A DNA stretch of 34,629 bases, taken from contig JAEDJT010000014.1 of NCBI GenBank assembly GCA_016296185.1, forward strand, positions 1-34,629, in the 5' to 3' direction. This document shows positions 1 through 8,543 of the stretch, in pieces (the first letter of the stretch is position 1; every line of letters starts with the position of its first letter). The translations under genes and the position numbers were made by a program. Below the pieces are notes generated by a model. The model was not told the origin of the DNA. It did not search any database and was given only the letters and a program-made list of their open reading frames with translations. The stretch comes from Bacilli bacterium. Lineage in GTDB: Bacteria > Bacillota_I > Bacilli_A > RF39 > UBA660.

Positions 1-29
1 AAATAAATATCTATTATTAATCTAATAAT

Positions 30-120
30 GATTAATTAATAGTTGATCTATTTAAAATCTATATTAGATTAATCAATTGTTGATCTTTATAATTAAATAA
101 AGATTAATCAATCGTTGATC
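30..120. repeat. Three iteron-like palindromic repeats at left end
   Basis: Three 19-bp copies lie at 30-48, 67-85 and 102-120, spaced 37 and 35 bp. The two right copies read GATTAATCAATnGTTGATC and contain the palindrome ATCAA-3 nt-TTGAT. The left copy has one arm mismatch (ATTAA). The surrounding DNA is almost pure A/T. Spaced palindromes in AT-rich noncoding DNA resemble iterons of a replication origin or repeated operators. That function is inferred; the repeats themselves are seen directly. Confidence 0.7.
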
Positions 121-156
121 TTTTATATTTAATCTACTATATTTTATTCTCGTTTT

Positions 157-203
157 CAATGTCCTATACTTATATTATTCCACAAATCTCTAGTAATCTA
201 ACA
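157..203 (-). promoter_or_regulatory. Bipartite promoter-like element, copy 5
   Basis: On the minus strand TGTTA (203-199) is followed after exactly 17 nt by GGAATAATA (181-173), then TAAGTATAG. The same arrangement recurs at four other intergenic sites. This copy lies just downstream of the terminator that ends the virion operon and points out of the left end through the iterons, with no gene between it and position 1. If the molecule is circular or concatemeric it would fire towards the right-end control region. Confidence 0.6.
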
Positions 204-232
204 TAAATTAAATAATATCTTTACATATTGTT

Positions 233-273
233 ACAAAAAAGAAAAAGACGTAAACCAAATCTGATCTACGTCT
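233..273 (-). terminator. Intrinsic terminator after the virion operon
   Basis: Read on the minus strand, AGACGTA (273-267) pairs perfectly with TACGTCT (252-246) across a 14-nt loop. It is followed at once by a U-rich run, TTTTCTTTTTT (245-235). It begins about 18 nt after the stop codon of the last large gene (292), the expected place for a Rho-independent terminator of the leftward transcript. Confidence 0.8.
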
Positions 274-291
274 AAATAAAAGGATTATTTA

Positions 292-2550
292 TTAACTATT
301 TTCTAAAGCTCTTTTTATATTTTCTCTTAATCCTCTCTGTCTCATTATCTTTTTCCTAACTTGTTTAGTTACTCTTGGTTCATAAGTTCTATATTCATAT
401 GTACCAAGTAATCGTTTACCTAATCTTAATTTTGCATCATCTACAACTTTTCTTTGTGCTCTTGAATTCATATTAGAATATTGACTATCTGATACCATTG
501 TATTAACTAATTTAGAATTATCTTGTATATATTTATCACTTAATACTGGTACTAATACTTGGTTGTAGAATTGTACTGGAGATAATAAAGATCTTCCAGC
601 ATAAGCTAAAGCCGGTATAATATTAAAATTACCTTTGTTTGTAACTATTTCTCCATTCTGTATTCTGTATGATTGACCATTAACATTAAATACATTTGGA
701 TCTCCTTCTCCTTTTATTAACTTTTCTATAAATTGAAATATTGGTATCTGTATTGCATCTCCCTGAGTACCAAATAAAAACATATTCATAGCTTGTATTG
801 GAGTTATAACTGTTGATCTTTGTATTGTATCTCCTTCTTCATTTTTTCTTAATGCTCTTGTTCTATCAATATCTTTTATTCCAGCGATTTGTTGAGCTTG
901 TTCATTTAATTGTTGTCCTTCTTTATTTAATTGATTATAAGCTAGAGCTTTACCTGGTCTTAATCTAATATTAGCTCCTATTTCGTGTAAAGCTGCTAAT
1001 GGATAAGATCCAAATGGTACCAAATTCTTTATAGCTGCTTCTGCTGCATTATTTGATATAACTTTTGATGGAATAGTTGATTGAATTAACTCTGCTATAT
1101 TTTTATCTGGATGATTTTGAATATATGTTAGAGCTACTTCTTCTAACCATCTGTCGGTACTTGCTATTGGTCTATATATCTTATTATTTAATTTACTTAA
1201 AATTTTTAATCCTGGTGTATTTGCTTCTGCAAGTTCAACCATTCTAAACTTAGGTAGATTTTTAACAGTTCTAACAGCTGCATTCAAATCAAAGTTATTA
1301 AGAATACTTAGAGTTGTAGTAATTACGTTAGCACCAAGATATACACCAGATGATAACATATTCTTCTTTAATTCAGAGTTTAATTCTCTTATTACTTGAC
1401 TTTGGAATAAATTCTCTGATTTTGGTAATTCTTTTATATTTGATCCAGTTTCTTTATTAATAGTAGCTATTTTCTTATTAATTCTTTCTGGAGTATCTCT
1501 AACGTAAGTTGATATACCTTTTTCTACAAATTCATTAGCCTTCTTAGTTAAATCATGTACCGCATCATCATATTTAATTGATCCATATTTACGAGATAAT
1601 AGATCAGTTTCAACCTTTTCAACTCCATCTAGTTTAGAAAAGATTTTTGGTTTAAGGTGAAATAGTGGTCTAATATCATTTTCTTTGACATAATTATATG
1701 TGTCTTTATATAAATTTGTTTTCTTTGATAGTTTTTGAGCTTCTTCAAAAGTAATATCATATCTTCTAGCTATCAATTCTCTTGTTGCAAAATCAACATC
1801 ATCATATATCTTAGCACCTAAACTCTCTGTAAATGCTTTATATGTATCATTTGCTTTAACAAAGTCTTGCATACACGGAATTAACTCTTTAGGTGCATTC
1901 TTAAATCCAACTGTTTCTATAGCTTGCATAGCTTTCATTTTTGTAATTGGACTATATTTTATATCAATATTTTCTACTTGATTTACAAATTCTTTTCCAA
2001 GTCTATGATTAAGAATATTTTCTTGTAGAGCATCATTAGCAAGATTAATTCTTGTATCAAAATCACTAGCCTTTTTAATATTCTTTTTAAATGTTGATTT
2101 AATTCCTTTTGTTACACCAGTTAATTCACCTAAAGAAGCAACATCCATCCAAGCTGTAATCGGGTGTTTCCAAGCTCCAGCTGCAACATTACCTAGTATC
2201 TCTCCTAAAGGAAGTCTACCAAAATCATCAATAGTAGTATTATATGTTGATAATACAGTATCTCCTAGATATTTTAATTTATTTGGACTATCTTTAAACT
2301 CTTGTATTGTTAATCCAATAGCTCGTCTAGCTTCTTTATCATATCCAAATATAGCGCCAACTAGAGATGTAATACCAGCACCAATAGATAATATATCTTC
2401 TTGAGCATTACCTATTAGATTACCTTCAAATTTAGATTTATTTCCTGAAGTAGCAGGAGCCGAAGCTCCACTACCTCCAAAAGATAATCCACCTTTATTA
2501 AATGATGATTGATTATTAATGTTATTATTATTATCAAATGATAGTGTCAT
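292..2550 (-). CDS. Large internal virion/ejection-type protein (752 aa)
   Basis: Last gene of the virion cassette, followed by an intrinsic terminator. The protein starts with a Gly/Ser/Asn-rich stretch (residues 1-40), then a short hydrophobic segment (about 53-68, SIGAGITSLVGAIFG), and is otherwise long, basic and helix-rich. No lytic transglycosylase or other enzyme motif is visible. Position at the end of a portal-capsid-internal protein order matches the internal core proteins of T7-like podoviruses (gp14, gp15, gp16), which are ejected and form a channel across the envelope. The assignment rests on position and composition, not on a recognised domain. Confidence 0.6.
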   Translation of the reverse strand: MTLSFDNNNNINNQSSFNKGGLSFGGSGASAPATSGNKSKFEGNLIGNAQEDILSIGAGITSLVGAIFGYDKEARRAIGLTIQEFKDSPNKLKYLGDTVLSTYNTTIDDFGRLPLGEILGNVAAGAWKHPITAWMDVASLGELTGVTKGIKSTFKKNIKKASDFDTRINLANDALQENILNHRLGKEFVNQVENIDIKYSPITKMKAMQAIETVGFKNAPKELIPCMQDFVKANDTYKAFTESLGAKIYDDVDFATRELIARRYDITFEEAQKLSKKTNLYKDTYNYVKENDIRPLFHLKPKIFSKLDGVEKVETDLLSRKYGSIKYDDAVHDLTKKANEFVEKGISTYVRDTPERINKKIATINKETGSNIKELPKSENLFQSQVIRELNSELKKNMLSSGVYLGANVITTTLSILNNFDLNAAVRTVKNLPKFRMVELAEANTPGLKILSKLNNKIYRPIASTDRWLEEVALTYIQNHPDKNIAELIQSTIPSKVISNNAAEAAIKNLVPFGSYPLAALHEIGANIRLRPGKALAYNQLNKEGQQLNEQAQQIAGIKDIDRTRALRKNEEGDTIQRSTVITPIQAMNMFLFGTQGDAIQIPIFQFIEKLIKGEGDPNVFNVNGQSYRIQNGEIVTNKGNFNIIPALAYAGRSLLSPVQFYNQVLVPVLSDKYIQDNSKLVNTMVSDSQYSNMNSRAQRKVVDDAKLRLGKRLLGTYEYRTYEPRVTKQVRKKIMRQRGLRENIKRALENS

Positions 2551-2563
2551 ATTTATTCATCCT

Positions 2564-5155
2564 TTATTGTAGATTTTCATATTGTTTTCTATTTCTCTGA
2601 TATTGAGAAAGAATATCACTAGTATCGTTATTTTGTTGTTGTGTTCCTGGGAATACCTGACCAAATACTGATTGATTTGAATTCAATAATTGATCCATAG
2701 TTATATTATCTTGCATTCCTACATTCATAACAGTTTGACCCATGTAATTAGCTTGTTGATAAGGTTCTAATCTTCTCATTCTAGCTTCAGTATCTTGTCT
2801 AGTTTGAGCAGACATCCTACCAGTCTCAGCATTATATGTATCAACTTTTAATTTTTCTTGATTTGTTAAAGCATTCATTCTATTTGTTTCAGCATTAACT
2901 TTTGATACTTCATAGTTTAGTCTGTCTGTCAAAGCTTTATATTGATTAATATTTATTTGACCTGATTTATATGCTGCATCAATTTGTGCTTTATATCTTT
3001 CAATATTTTCATTAGCTAGATTATGTCTTGCTGTTTCTTCTTTTGCTTGTAGATCAGCTGCTGCATTTCTTAGATCTGCTTCAGATTTAATCATATTTTG
3101 CATAGCTGAAGCTGCTTGTTGTCTAATTTGTGGTTCAAGTGTTTTTAAATCTTGAAGTTTCTTCCATTGAGCAAATTCTTCACGAGTCATATAAGGCATT
3201 TGACCTCTAGCTGCTAATCTTTGATGTTGATAATAATCTACTGCTAATGCTTCTGGAGTATAGAATTTATCTAGATCTCTCAATGTATCTTCACTAACTT
3301 TATTAAAGAGAGCACTATACACATTCTGGGCATCTTGATCAAGTTGTCTCATACGTTCTAATGTACTTGCTTCTTGTCTTTGAACTTGTGGATCTACTAC
3401 TCTTTGTTTATATTGTTCAGATAAATCACTACTTGGATCATAATCAGGTTCACTAATCTGTTCTAGTCTTTGTTGATTATTTTGAACTTGTGATTGTAGT
3501 TGTTGATTTTCTTGTTGTAACATTTGAACTTGTTGAGGATTAACATTATATCCTAATCTCTCTTGTTGTTGTAGTTCTTGTATTCTAACATTGTTAGCTC
3601 TAATTTGATCATTCATTTGATCAATTCCCTGAGCATAAAAATTACTTATATCTGCTAAAGAGTCTTTTAGTATTGTTGGTCTACCTGTAGCATAATCAAA
3701 TATTTTATTACCTACAACATGATATTTCTTACCTGAAGCACCTCGTTCAAATTCTAACATTGAACTTGAAATATTTGGATCATATATTCCGGCTAATATT
3801 TCTTGATTAATTATATCAGATGTTTCGTGTTTAACTCCAACTTTATTTAAAGCTGCATTAGCTAATTTATCACCACCAAGATAACCAAGAGATCCAAATA
3901 ATACTTTCATAATTGGATTAGGAATAAATGCACCAGCTGCCATACGACCAGTATTTACTCCAAGTTTAGGAATTAAAGAGTTATTATTTTCTTTATATGC
4001 AGTCCATACATCATAAATAGATAAACCAGCATTAATTAATTGACCAGCTAGATTAGCTCCAGTAAATTGAGATTTTATATAGTTTGGACTATTTTTAATA
4101 ATATCACCAAATTGATTAGCAAATTTAATCAGATTAAATACTTCTGATTTCTTCATCTTTTCACCAGACTCAGCTTCTATTGTTTTTCGTAGAGTATTCA
4201 ATTGATCACTATTACTTTTTAACATAGTTATTACTGAGTCAGCTTCATCAGCATTAAGAGATCCAACTCCAGATCTAGCAGCTTTATTAATTGCTTGTGT
4301 TTCAGTTTTAGTTGTATTAGATAATTTTTCCATAGTATTAGTTGCATACTTAGTTAAATAATCTTCAACTGAAATCTCATCTGAAGCTTTACCTAGTAGA
4401 CCTTCAATTTCTTCTTTGGTTGCCATTTTATAATCTGGTATAATTTGTTGCCATTCTTCATCTGTTAATTCACTAACTTTTTTAGTACTAAATTTATTAC
4501 CTTTAGTAACTGGTCCAAATATACCATCAAGAGCTTGATTAATTTCTTGTTGTTTAGATTTAAGTTCTTGAGTACCTTTATCAATTAATGCTTTAGCTTT
4601 TGTATTAGTTTTAACTAATTCATTTCTAGTTGTAGCTATAGTATTAGATATTATACTTTTAACTTGTTTTGGTGTTGCTTTTTGTACCTTAGATATTACT
4701 TGTTTACCTAATTTAACTACAGCTTGAGCTCCTTTAGTCTTTGCTAATGCTGATAAAGTTTTTCCAAATAGTAGTGCTTCTGGAGCTGGTAAACCTAATG
4801 ATATTAAAAAGAAACCTAATTGTTGTCTAGCCCTTAATCCAACATCATCATTTCGACCTAGATCAACAAGATAATCTTGAATATTACCTTTAAATGTTTG
4901 TTTAGGAGCTGCTTTTAATACTGTTGGTTTATTTGGATCTATCTTCTTAATATCAACTGGTTTAGTACTATTCGCAGCATCAATTGCTGCAAATACCGGA
5001 TAAACATCAGATTTATAAAAGTTTTTAGCATTTCTTAATGTTTTACCTACTGAAGTTTTCATGATAGCATTATATGCTGGAGCTCCTATTTGTTTGATTA
5101 TTTTTCTTTGTTCTGGTGTAGTATATGCATTAACTATTTTGTTTATTATTCTCAC
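2564..5155 (-). CDS. Large internal virion protein with coiled coil (863 aa), GTG start
   Basis: The GTG start at 5155 is supported by AAAGGAG eight nt upstream. The protein has two hydrophobic patches (about residues 113-135 and 405-430). A Gln-rich coiled-coil region follows around 515-570, and a long charged helical stretch with repeated Asn/Ala/Glu heptads lies around 690-800, ending in a Gln/Asn-rich tail. This pattern of helices, coiled coils and membrane-compatible patches is usual for podoviral core/ejection proteins. It sits between two other probable internal proteins, 13 nt from the next gene. No catalytic motif was recognised. Confidence 0.6.
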   Translation of the reverse strand: MRIINKIVNAYTTPEQRKIIKQIGAPAYNAIMKTSVGKTLRNAKNFYKSDVYPVFAAIDAANSTKPVDIKKIDPNKPTVLKAAPKQTFKGNIQDYLVDLGRNDDVGLRARQQLGFFLISLGLPAPEALLFGKTLSALAKTKGAQAVVKLGKQVISKVQKATPKQVKSIISNTIATTRNELVKTNTKAKALIDKGTQELKSKQQEINQALDGIFGPVTKGNKFSTKKVSELTDEEWQQIIPDYKMATKEEIEGLLGKASDEISVEDYLTKYATNTMEKLSNTTKTETQAINKAARSGVGSLNADEADSVITMLKSNSDQLNTLRKTIEAESGEKMKKSEVFNLIKFANQFGDIIKNSPNYIKSQFTGANLAGQLINAGLSIYDVWTAYKENNNSLIPKLGVNTGRMAAGAFIPNPIMKVLFGSLGYLGGDKLANAALNKVGVKHETSDIINQEILAGIYDPNISSSMLEFERGASGKKYHVVGNKIFDYATGRPTILKDSLADISNFYAQGIDQMNDQIRANNVRIQELQQQERLGYNVNPQQVQMLQQENQQLQSQVQNNQQRLEQISEPDYDPSSDLSEQYKQRVVDPQVQRQEASTLERMRQLDQDAQNVYSALFNKVSEDTLRDLDKFYTPEALAVDYYQHQRLAARGQMPYMTREEFAQWKKLQDLKTLEPQIRQQAASAMQNMIKSEADLRNAAADLQAKEETARHNLANENIERYKAQIDAAYKSGQININQYKALTDRLNYEVSKVNAETNRMNALTNQEKLKVDTYNAETGRMSAQTRQDTEARMRRLEPYQQANYMGQTVMNVGMQDNITMDQLLNSNQSVFGQVFPGTQQQNNDTSDILSQYQRNRKQYENLQ

Positions 5156-5181
5156 AATAAATTCTCCTTTTATTTATTTAT

Positions 5182-6015
5182 TTATTTAAAACTACCTAGA
5201 TTGAATGTCGGAAATTCTACATTAGTCTTTAATCCATAATTTCCAATTCCATTACTATTTATAAAATCATTAGTAGCACTCAAACTAGAACTTGTATTTG
5301 ATTGACCTTTACTTCCAGTAAATAGATTTTTTAGACTTGATCCTAAACCAGACCAACCACCTTTTTTATCTAATTCATTTCCAAATTGAGCCCATTGATC
5401 ACTTGTATAATTTTGACCACCTAAACTATTTGGATCAATATTAACATTTTCACCACCAATAGAAGTTAAAGCAGATCCAGTTCCTTTTAATGCAGCACCA
5501 GCTATAGCTCCATATGGACCCATAAATTTAACAACATCTCCAACTGCATTCATTGATTTACCAATAGCAGTCATCCAATAATTATTAGCAGCATCTACGT
5601 TAGAAGCAGCATTTTGTCCATAAACAATTGGATATTGATAAGTTGAAGCTGCTCCTCTTAATTGGTCTAATTCATTATTTTGAAGTTGATTTGCCTTCAT
5701 AGTATTATCATTAGCTACATTTGCTAGATAATTTTGTTGAGAATATGCATTATTTTCAATTTGTCTATTTGTTTCTGAGTTAGATCCGAATGCAGCAGAT
5801 CCACGCAACATAGAAGCATTCTGAGCTAAATACTTATCACTTAATAAATCTAGTTGTCTATTATTTAATTTATTTAACCAGAATTCATTTCTACCAGCAT
5901 AATCTTCAGTATATTTATTAATTAATCCAAGAGCATTAGATAAATATCCCATAGCTTCTTTTCCTACATTCATTAACTGAGTATTATATGCTTTTTGATT
6001 TTTCTTGAATGTCAT
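5182..6015 (-). CDS. Probable internal virion protein, gp14-like (277 aa)
   Basis: First gene after the main capsid gene. The N-terminal 130 residues are Asn/Gln/Ala-rich and helical. They are followed by a Gly/Ala hydrophobic segment (about 160-185, including KFMGPYGAIAGAALKG) and a Gly/Ser/Asn-rich C-terminus. Small size, a membrane-compatible Gly/Ala segment and location between capsid and two giant internal proteins recall T7 gp14, the ejected protein that inserts in the outer membrane. The start has GAGG about 10 nt upstream. The role is inferred from context; no enzyme motif was found. Confidence 0.5.
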   Translation of the reverse strand: MTFKKNQKAYNTQLMNVGKEAMGYLSNALGLINKYTEDYAGRNEFWLNKLNNRQLDLLSDKYLAQNASMLRGSAAFGSNSETNRQIENNAYSQQNYLANVANDNTMKANQLQNNELDQLRGAASTYQYPIVYGQNAASNVDAANNYWMTAIGKSMNAVGDVVKFMGPYGAIAGAALKGTGSALTSIGGENVNIDPNSLGGQNYTSDQWAQFGNELDKKGGWSGLGSSLKNLFTGSKGQSNTSSSLSATNDFINSNGIGNYGLKTNVEFPTFNLGSFK

Positions 6016-6089
6016 ATTTTAATTACCTCGTATCTTTTATATACACTGCCCTGAAAGAAATATTAAATTGTAACTAATAATCTAATATC

Positions 6090-6120
6090 TTTTGCAGAGC
6101 AGCGTTTAAGCTGCACTGCT
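6090..6120 (-). promoter_or_regulatory. Strong hairpin just after the capsid stop codon
   Basis: Ten-nt arms (6094-6103 and 6110-6119) pair with a single central mismatch around a 6-nt loop; on the minus strand GCAGTGCAGC pairs with GCTGCTCTGC. The hairpin starts five nt after the capsid stop. On the coding strand it is followed by AAAAGATATT rather than a U-run, so it is not a classic terminator in that direction; on the plus strand a TTTTATT run follows. A processing or mRNA 3'-end stabilising element, placed as T7's terminator is after gene 10, is the best guess. Confidence 0.6.
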
Positions 6121-6124
6121 TTTA

Positions 6125-7108
6125 TTATGCTTTAAGTTTTAAATAACCTCTAGCACCACATTTTTCATTAGTTACTTTAGCACCATAAACTATCATACCT
6201 CTTAATATATCTCTATATTTAGTAGTATCTGATAATTTTTCTGCACGAGATGCAGTAAATGCTTCAGTTACTAAGTTTCTTGTAGCTGCAATTACTTCCA
6301 AGTGAGGATTAGAAACATCAGCAGAATGATCTAAAGCTTCATCTAGAACAATTTCAAATCCACGTACAACTGGAACATGAGCAAAGAATTCTTTATCTTC
6401 AGTTTTCATACCAGCTTCAGTTGCAGCTTCAATAATTAATTCATAGATTGCAGACGGAACACCAAGTACAGGAAGCGCAGTTTTAGCTTGAGCACCAAGA
6501 GGACCAGGAACTTGTTCACCTTCACCATTTAGAGGCTCAGCATCACCAGCTAATTCAGATTGATTTTCTTGAACTTCAAGATCAACAAATCTATAAGTAC
6601 CATTTTCCATAATAGCACCAGTTTTCATCAATTGCATTCTCAATTTAGTTAAGATTGACAAGATATTAGTTTTATCAACTTCTACTGGAGCTGCTGCTGT
6701 ACCAACTACTTTAGGAATACCAGCTGCTGCATCAATTGCAGCTGCTACAGCTTTATTTCTTTGTTGAATAATCATATCATCACAAGCAAGTCTATAACCT
6801 TTTTCAACATCATGCTCAGTTTTCAATTGCATTTCCCACGGTAGACCAACTGCATATCTAATTGGAGTATCCAAGTTAATTGTAATTGTATCTGAAGCTG
6901 CATCATTGAATGTTGGCATATCCATACCAGCTGAAGTTGCTAGACCTACTACAGATAGAGTTGGATTAATAACTTTAACTGCATCTGCTTTATCTCCACC
7001 TGGATTGTGGAAATTGTGGTTGACTACGCGAGCTGCAAATCCACCTTTAGCTTCTTTTAATGTAAATAACATTTTTTGAGCCCAACGTTCAGTAGTAAAT
7101 GCTGTCAT
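6125..7108 (-). CDS. Major capsid protein, HK97-fold candidate (327 aa)
   Basis: Compact soluble alpha/beta protein. It has an N-arm, then VKVINPTLSVV (about 45-55), a helix-rich spine with LACDDMIIQQRNKAVAAAID (about 103-122), and a C-terminal strand MIVYGAKVTNEK. Its codons look richer in G/C than those of its neighbours, as expected for the most abundant virion protein. I chose ATG 7108 (MTAFTTERW) over ATG 7126: it has GAAAGG about 10 nt upstream, and the next gene's protein starts similarly (MTNF). Hairpins flank the gene on both sides. The call rests on position beside portal and terminase and on fold-like patterns, not on a database match. Confidence 0.7.
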   Translation of the reverse strand: MTAFTTERWAQKMLFTLKEAKGGFAARVVNHNFHNPGGDKADAVKVINPTLSVVGLATSAGMDMPTFNDAASDTITINLDTPIRYAVGLPWEMQLKTEHDVEKGYRLACDDMIIQQRNKAVAAAIDAAAGIPKVVGTAAAPVEVDKTNILSILTKLRMQLMKTGAIMENGTYRFVDLEVQENQSELAGDAEPLNGEGEQVPGPLGAQAKTALPVLGVPSAIYELIIEAATEAGMKTEDKEFFAHVPVVRGFEIVLDEALDHSADVSNPHLEVIAATRNLVTEAFTASRAEKLSDTTKYRDILRGMIVYGAKVTNEKCGARGYLKLKA

Positions 7109-7149
7109 TTGTTTTTTACCTTTCATTATTAGATAGTTAGTAATATCTT

Positions 7150-7181
7150 CATCCTTTTATCAACTATCAACTTAAAGGATG
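7150..7181 (-). promoter_or_regulatory. Hairpin upstream of the major capsid gene
   Basis: A perfect 8-bp stem (7150-7157 with 7174-7181) encloses a 16-nt loop; on the minus strand CATCCTTT pairs with AAAGGATG. It lies about 42 nt upstream of the chosen capsid start and sequesters an AAAGGA motif. The loop contains GATAGTT, which could instead pair with AACTATC just downstream (7132-7138), so two folds compete. No U-run follows, so it is not a terminator. An mRNA processing or translation-control role is inferred. Confidence 0.5.
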
Positions 7182-7205
7182 TATATAAATAAATGAGATT
7201 AGAGT

Positions 7206-8543
7206 TTATTCAATAACTCCTAAATTAGTTTTTGATACTAGTTTAACTCCATAATAGATTGTAATATAAAGTTCATCACCAAACATATCTTGACTTGGTT
7301 CACGTTTAATACTTGGCTGAGTGAATGCTACTGCAAAACAATCATTAGTACCAAATATACCTTCACCAATATTAGTCATAGAGTCTGCTGTTGTATCTAC
7401 ATCAATAATATCTTTAACATATGTTTTTATAGATCCACTACATAAACCCTGTTGATAATCTTCAAATTTATTGCTATCTAAGATTAATGTTGGTTTTTCA
7501 AAGTAATATAGAGCTGGAACATCTATCTCATCAATAGAAGCGTAATCCATAAAATAATCTTGTTTATCAATTACTTTATCTATGTTAGGTTGATTATTCT
7601 TTTTAATATATTCAATTGGAGCTCCATTAGAATGTTTATAAATACTAAATTTTTGACCAGTACCTTCTTTAATTATTCTTGCAATTACAGTTCCAAAAGT
7701 CTCAGCTAGAGTTGTACCCATTGTGATTTTAGGAATTAAATTTCCAGTAACAAGAGCTTCAAGTTGAGTATGTATTTCAGTTGATACAGCATGTTTAAAT
7801 TCAACTGCAAAATCTGATTTAATTACATCAAGTAGATCTACATTTGTTTCAAGATCAACTTCATTTGGTATAAAATATTTTAAGGTTAGTGGTTTATTTA
7901 ATTCAATATCAACTGTATTTTTAATTGTTCCTGGTTGTTTAGTTATATTAATATTAAATAAAGGAGTATTATTTATTGTTGATTGAGATAAATCAATAGG
8001 TTCAATACCATCTAATTTGATAGTATCTCCTGAACCTGTTTTATCAACAAAATTTTGTGCATGACTATTATCTATTTTTATATCATAATTAATTGCACTA
8101 GTATCACCATATATTCTTATATATTCTAATTTACCACTTACTCTTGCAGTAATAGATGTATTATTAATACTAAATAATTTATCATCTTTATTTACGTTAG
8201 TATTAGAGATTAGTCTAACTTCATTATCACTATTAATAAAGTTGATTTTATAGTAATTAGTAGCAGATCCAGTATAAATACCATCAGTAACAGTTGGAGT
8301 TCCTGTTGCTACTAATCTGTTATTTACTTGTTTTGTGAATTGAGATCCAAGAGAAACAAAATCATCTGATGTAAAAAATGAATTTGCATTTGGATCAATA
8401 ATAGATACTTTAGAAGCTTTTACTCCATTATTATCTGGACAGAATATTGGAGTTGCAAATGGAAGAAGATTAGCTCTTTTCTCAGGTACAATAATTCTTC
8501 TAGCAAGTATCTTTGAAAGTTTACTTTCATTAAAATTTGTCAT
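7206..8543 (-). CDS. Second capsid-like protein with beta-rich insertion (445 aa)
   Basis: Parts of this protein align by eye with the neighbouring major capsid protein. GVKASKVSIIDPN (about 40-52) matches GDKADAVKVINPT. The stretch IELNKPL..., then P.E..LET..D and an AVSTEIHTQLEALVTG helix (about 210-265), matches the capsid's INLDTPI..., P.E..LKT..D and AVAAAIDAAAG. The ends IYYGVKLVSKTN and MIVYGAKVTNEK also match. Between the first two blocks lie about 130 extra beta-rich residues (about 70-205) absent from the smaller protein. It is either a minor or vertex capsid subunit, or the true coat with a surface domain. The start shares ATG with the portal stop region. Confidence 0.6.
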   Translation of the reverse strand: MTNFNESKLSKILARRIIVPEKRANLLPFATPIFCPDNNGVKASKVSIIDPNANSFFTSDDFVSLGSQFTKQVNNRLVATGTPTVTDGIYTGSATNYYKINFINSDNEVRLISNTNVNKDDKLFSINNTSITARVSGKLEYIRIYGDTSAINYDIKIDNSHAQNFVDKTGSGDTIKLDGIEPIDLSQSTINNTPLFNINITKQPGTIKNTVDIELNKPLTLKYFIPNEVDLETNVDLLDVIKSDFAVEFKHAVSTEIHTQLEALVTGNLIPKITMGTTLAETFGTVIARIIKEGTGQKFSIYKHSNGAPIEYIKKNNQPNIDKVIDKQDYFMDYASIDEIDVPALYYFEKPTLILDSNKFEDYQQGLCSGSIKTYVKDIIDVDTTADSMTNIGEGIFGTNDCFAVAFTQPSIKREPSQDMFGDELYITIYYGVKLVSKTNLGVIE

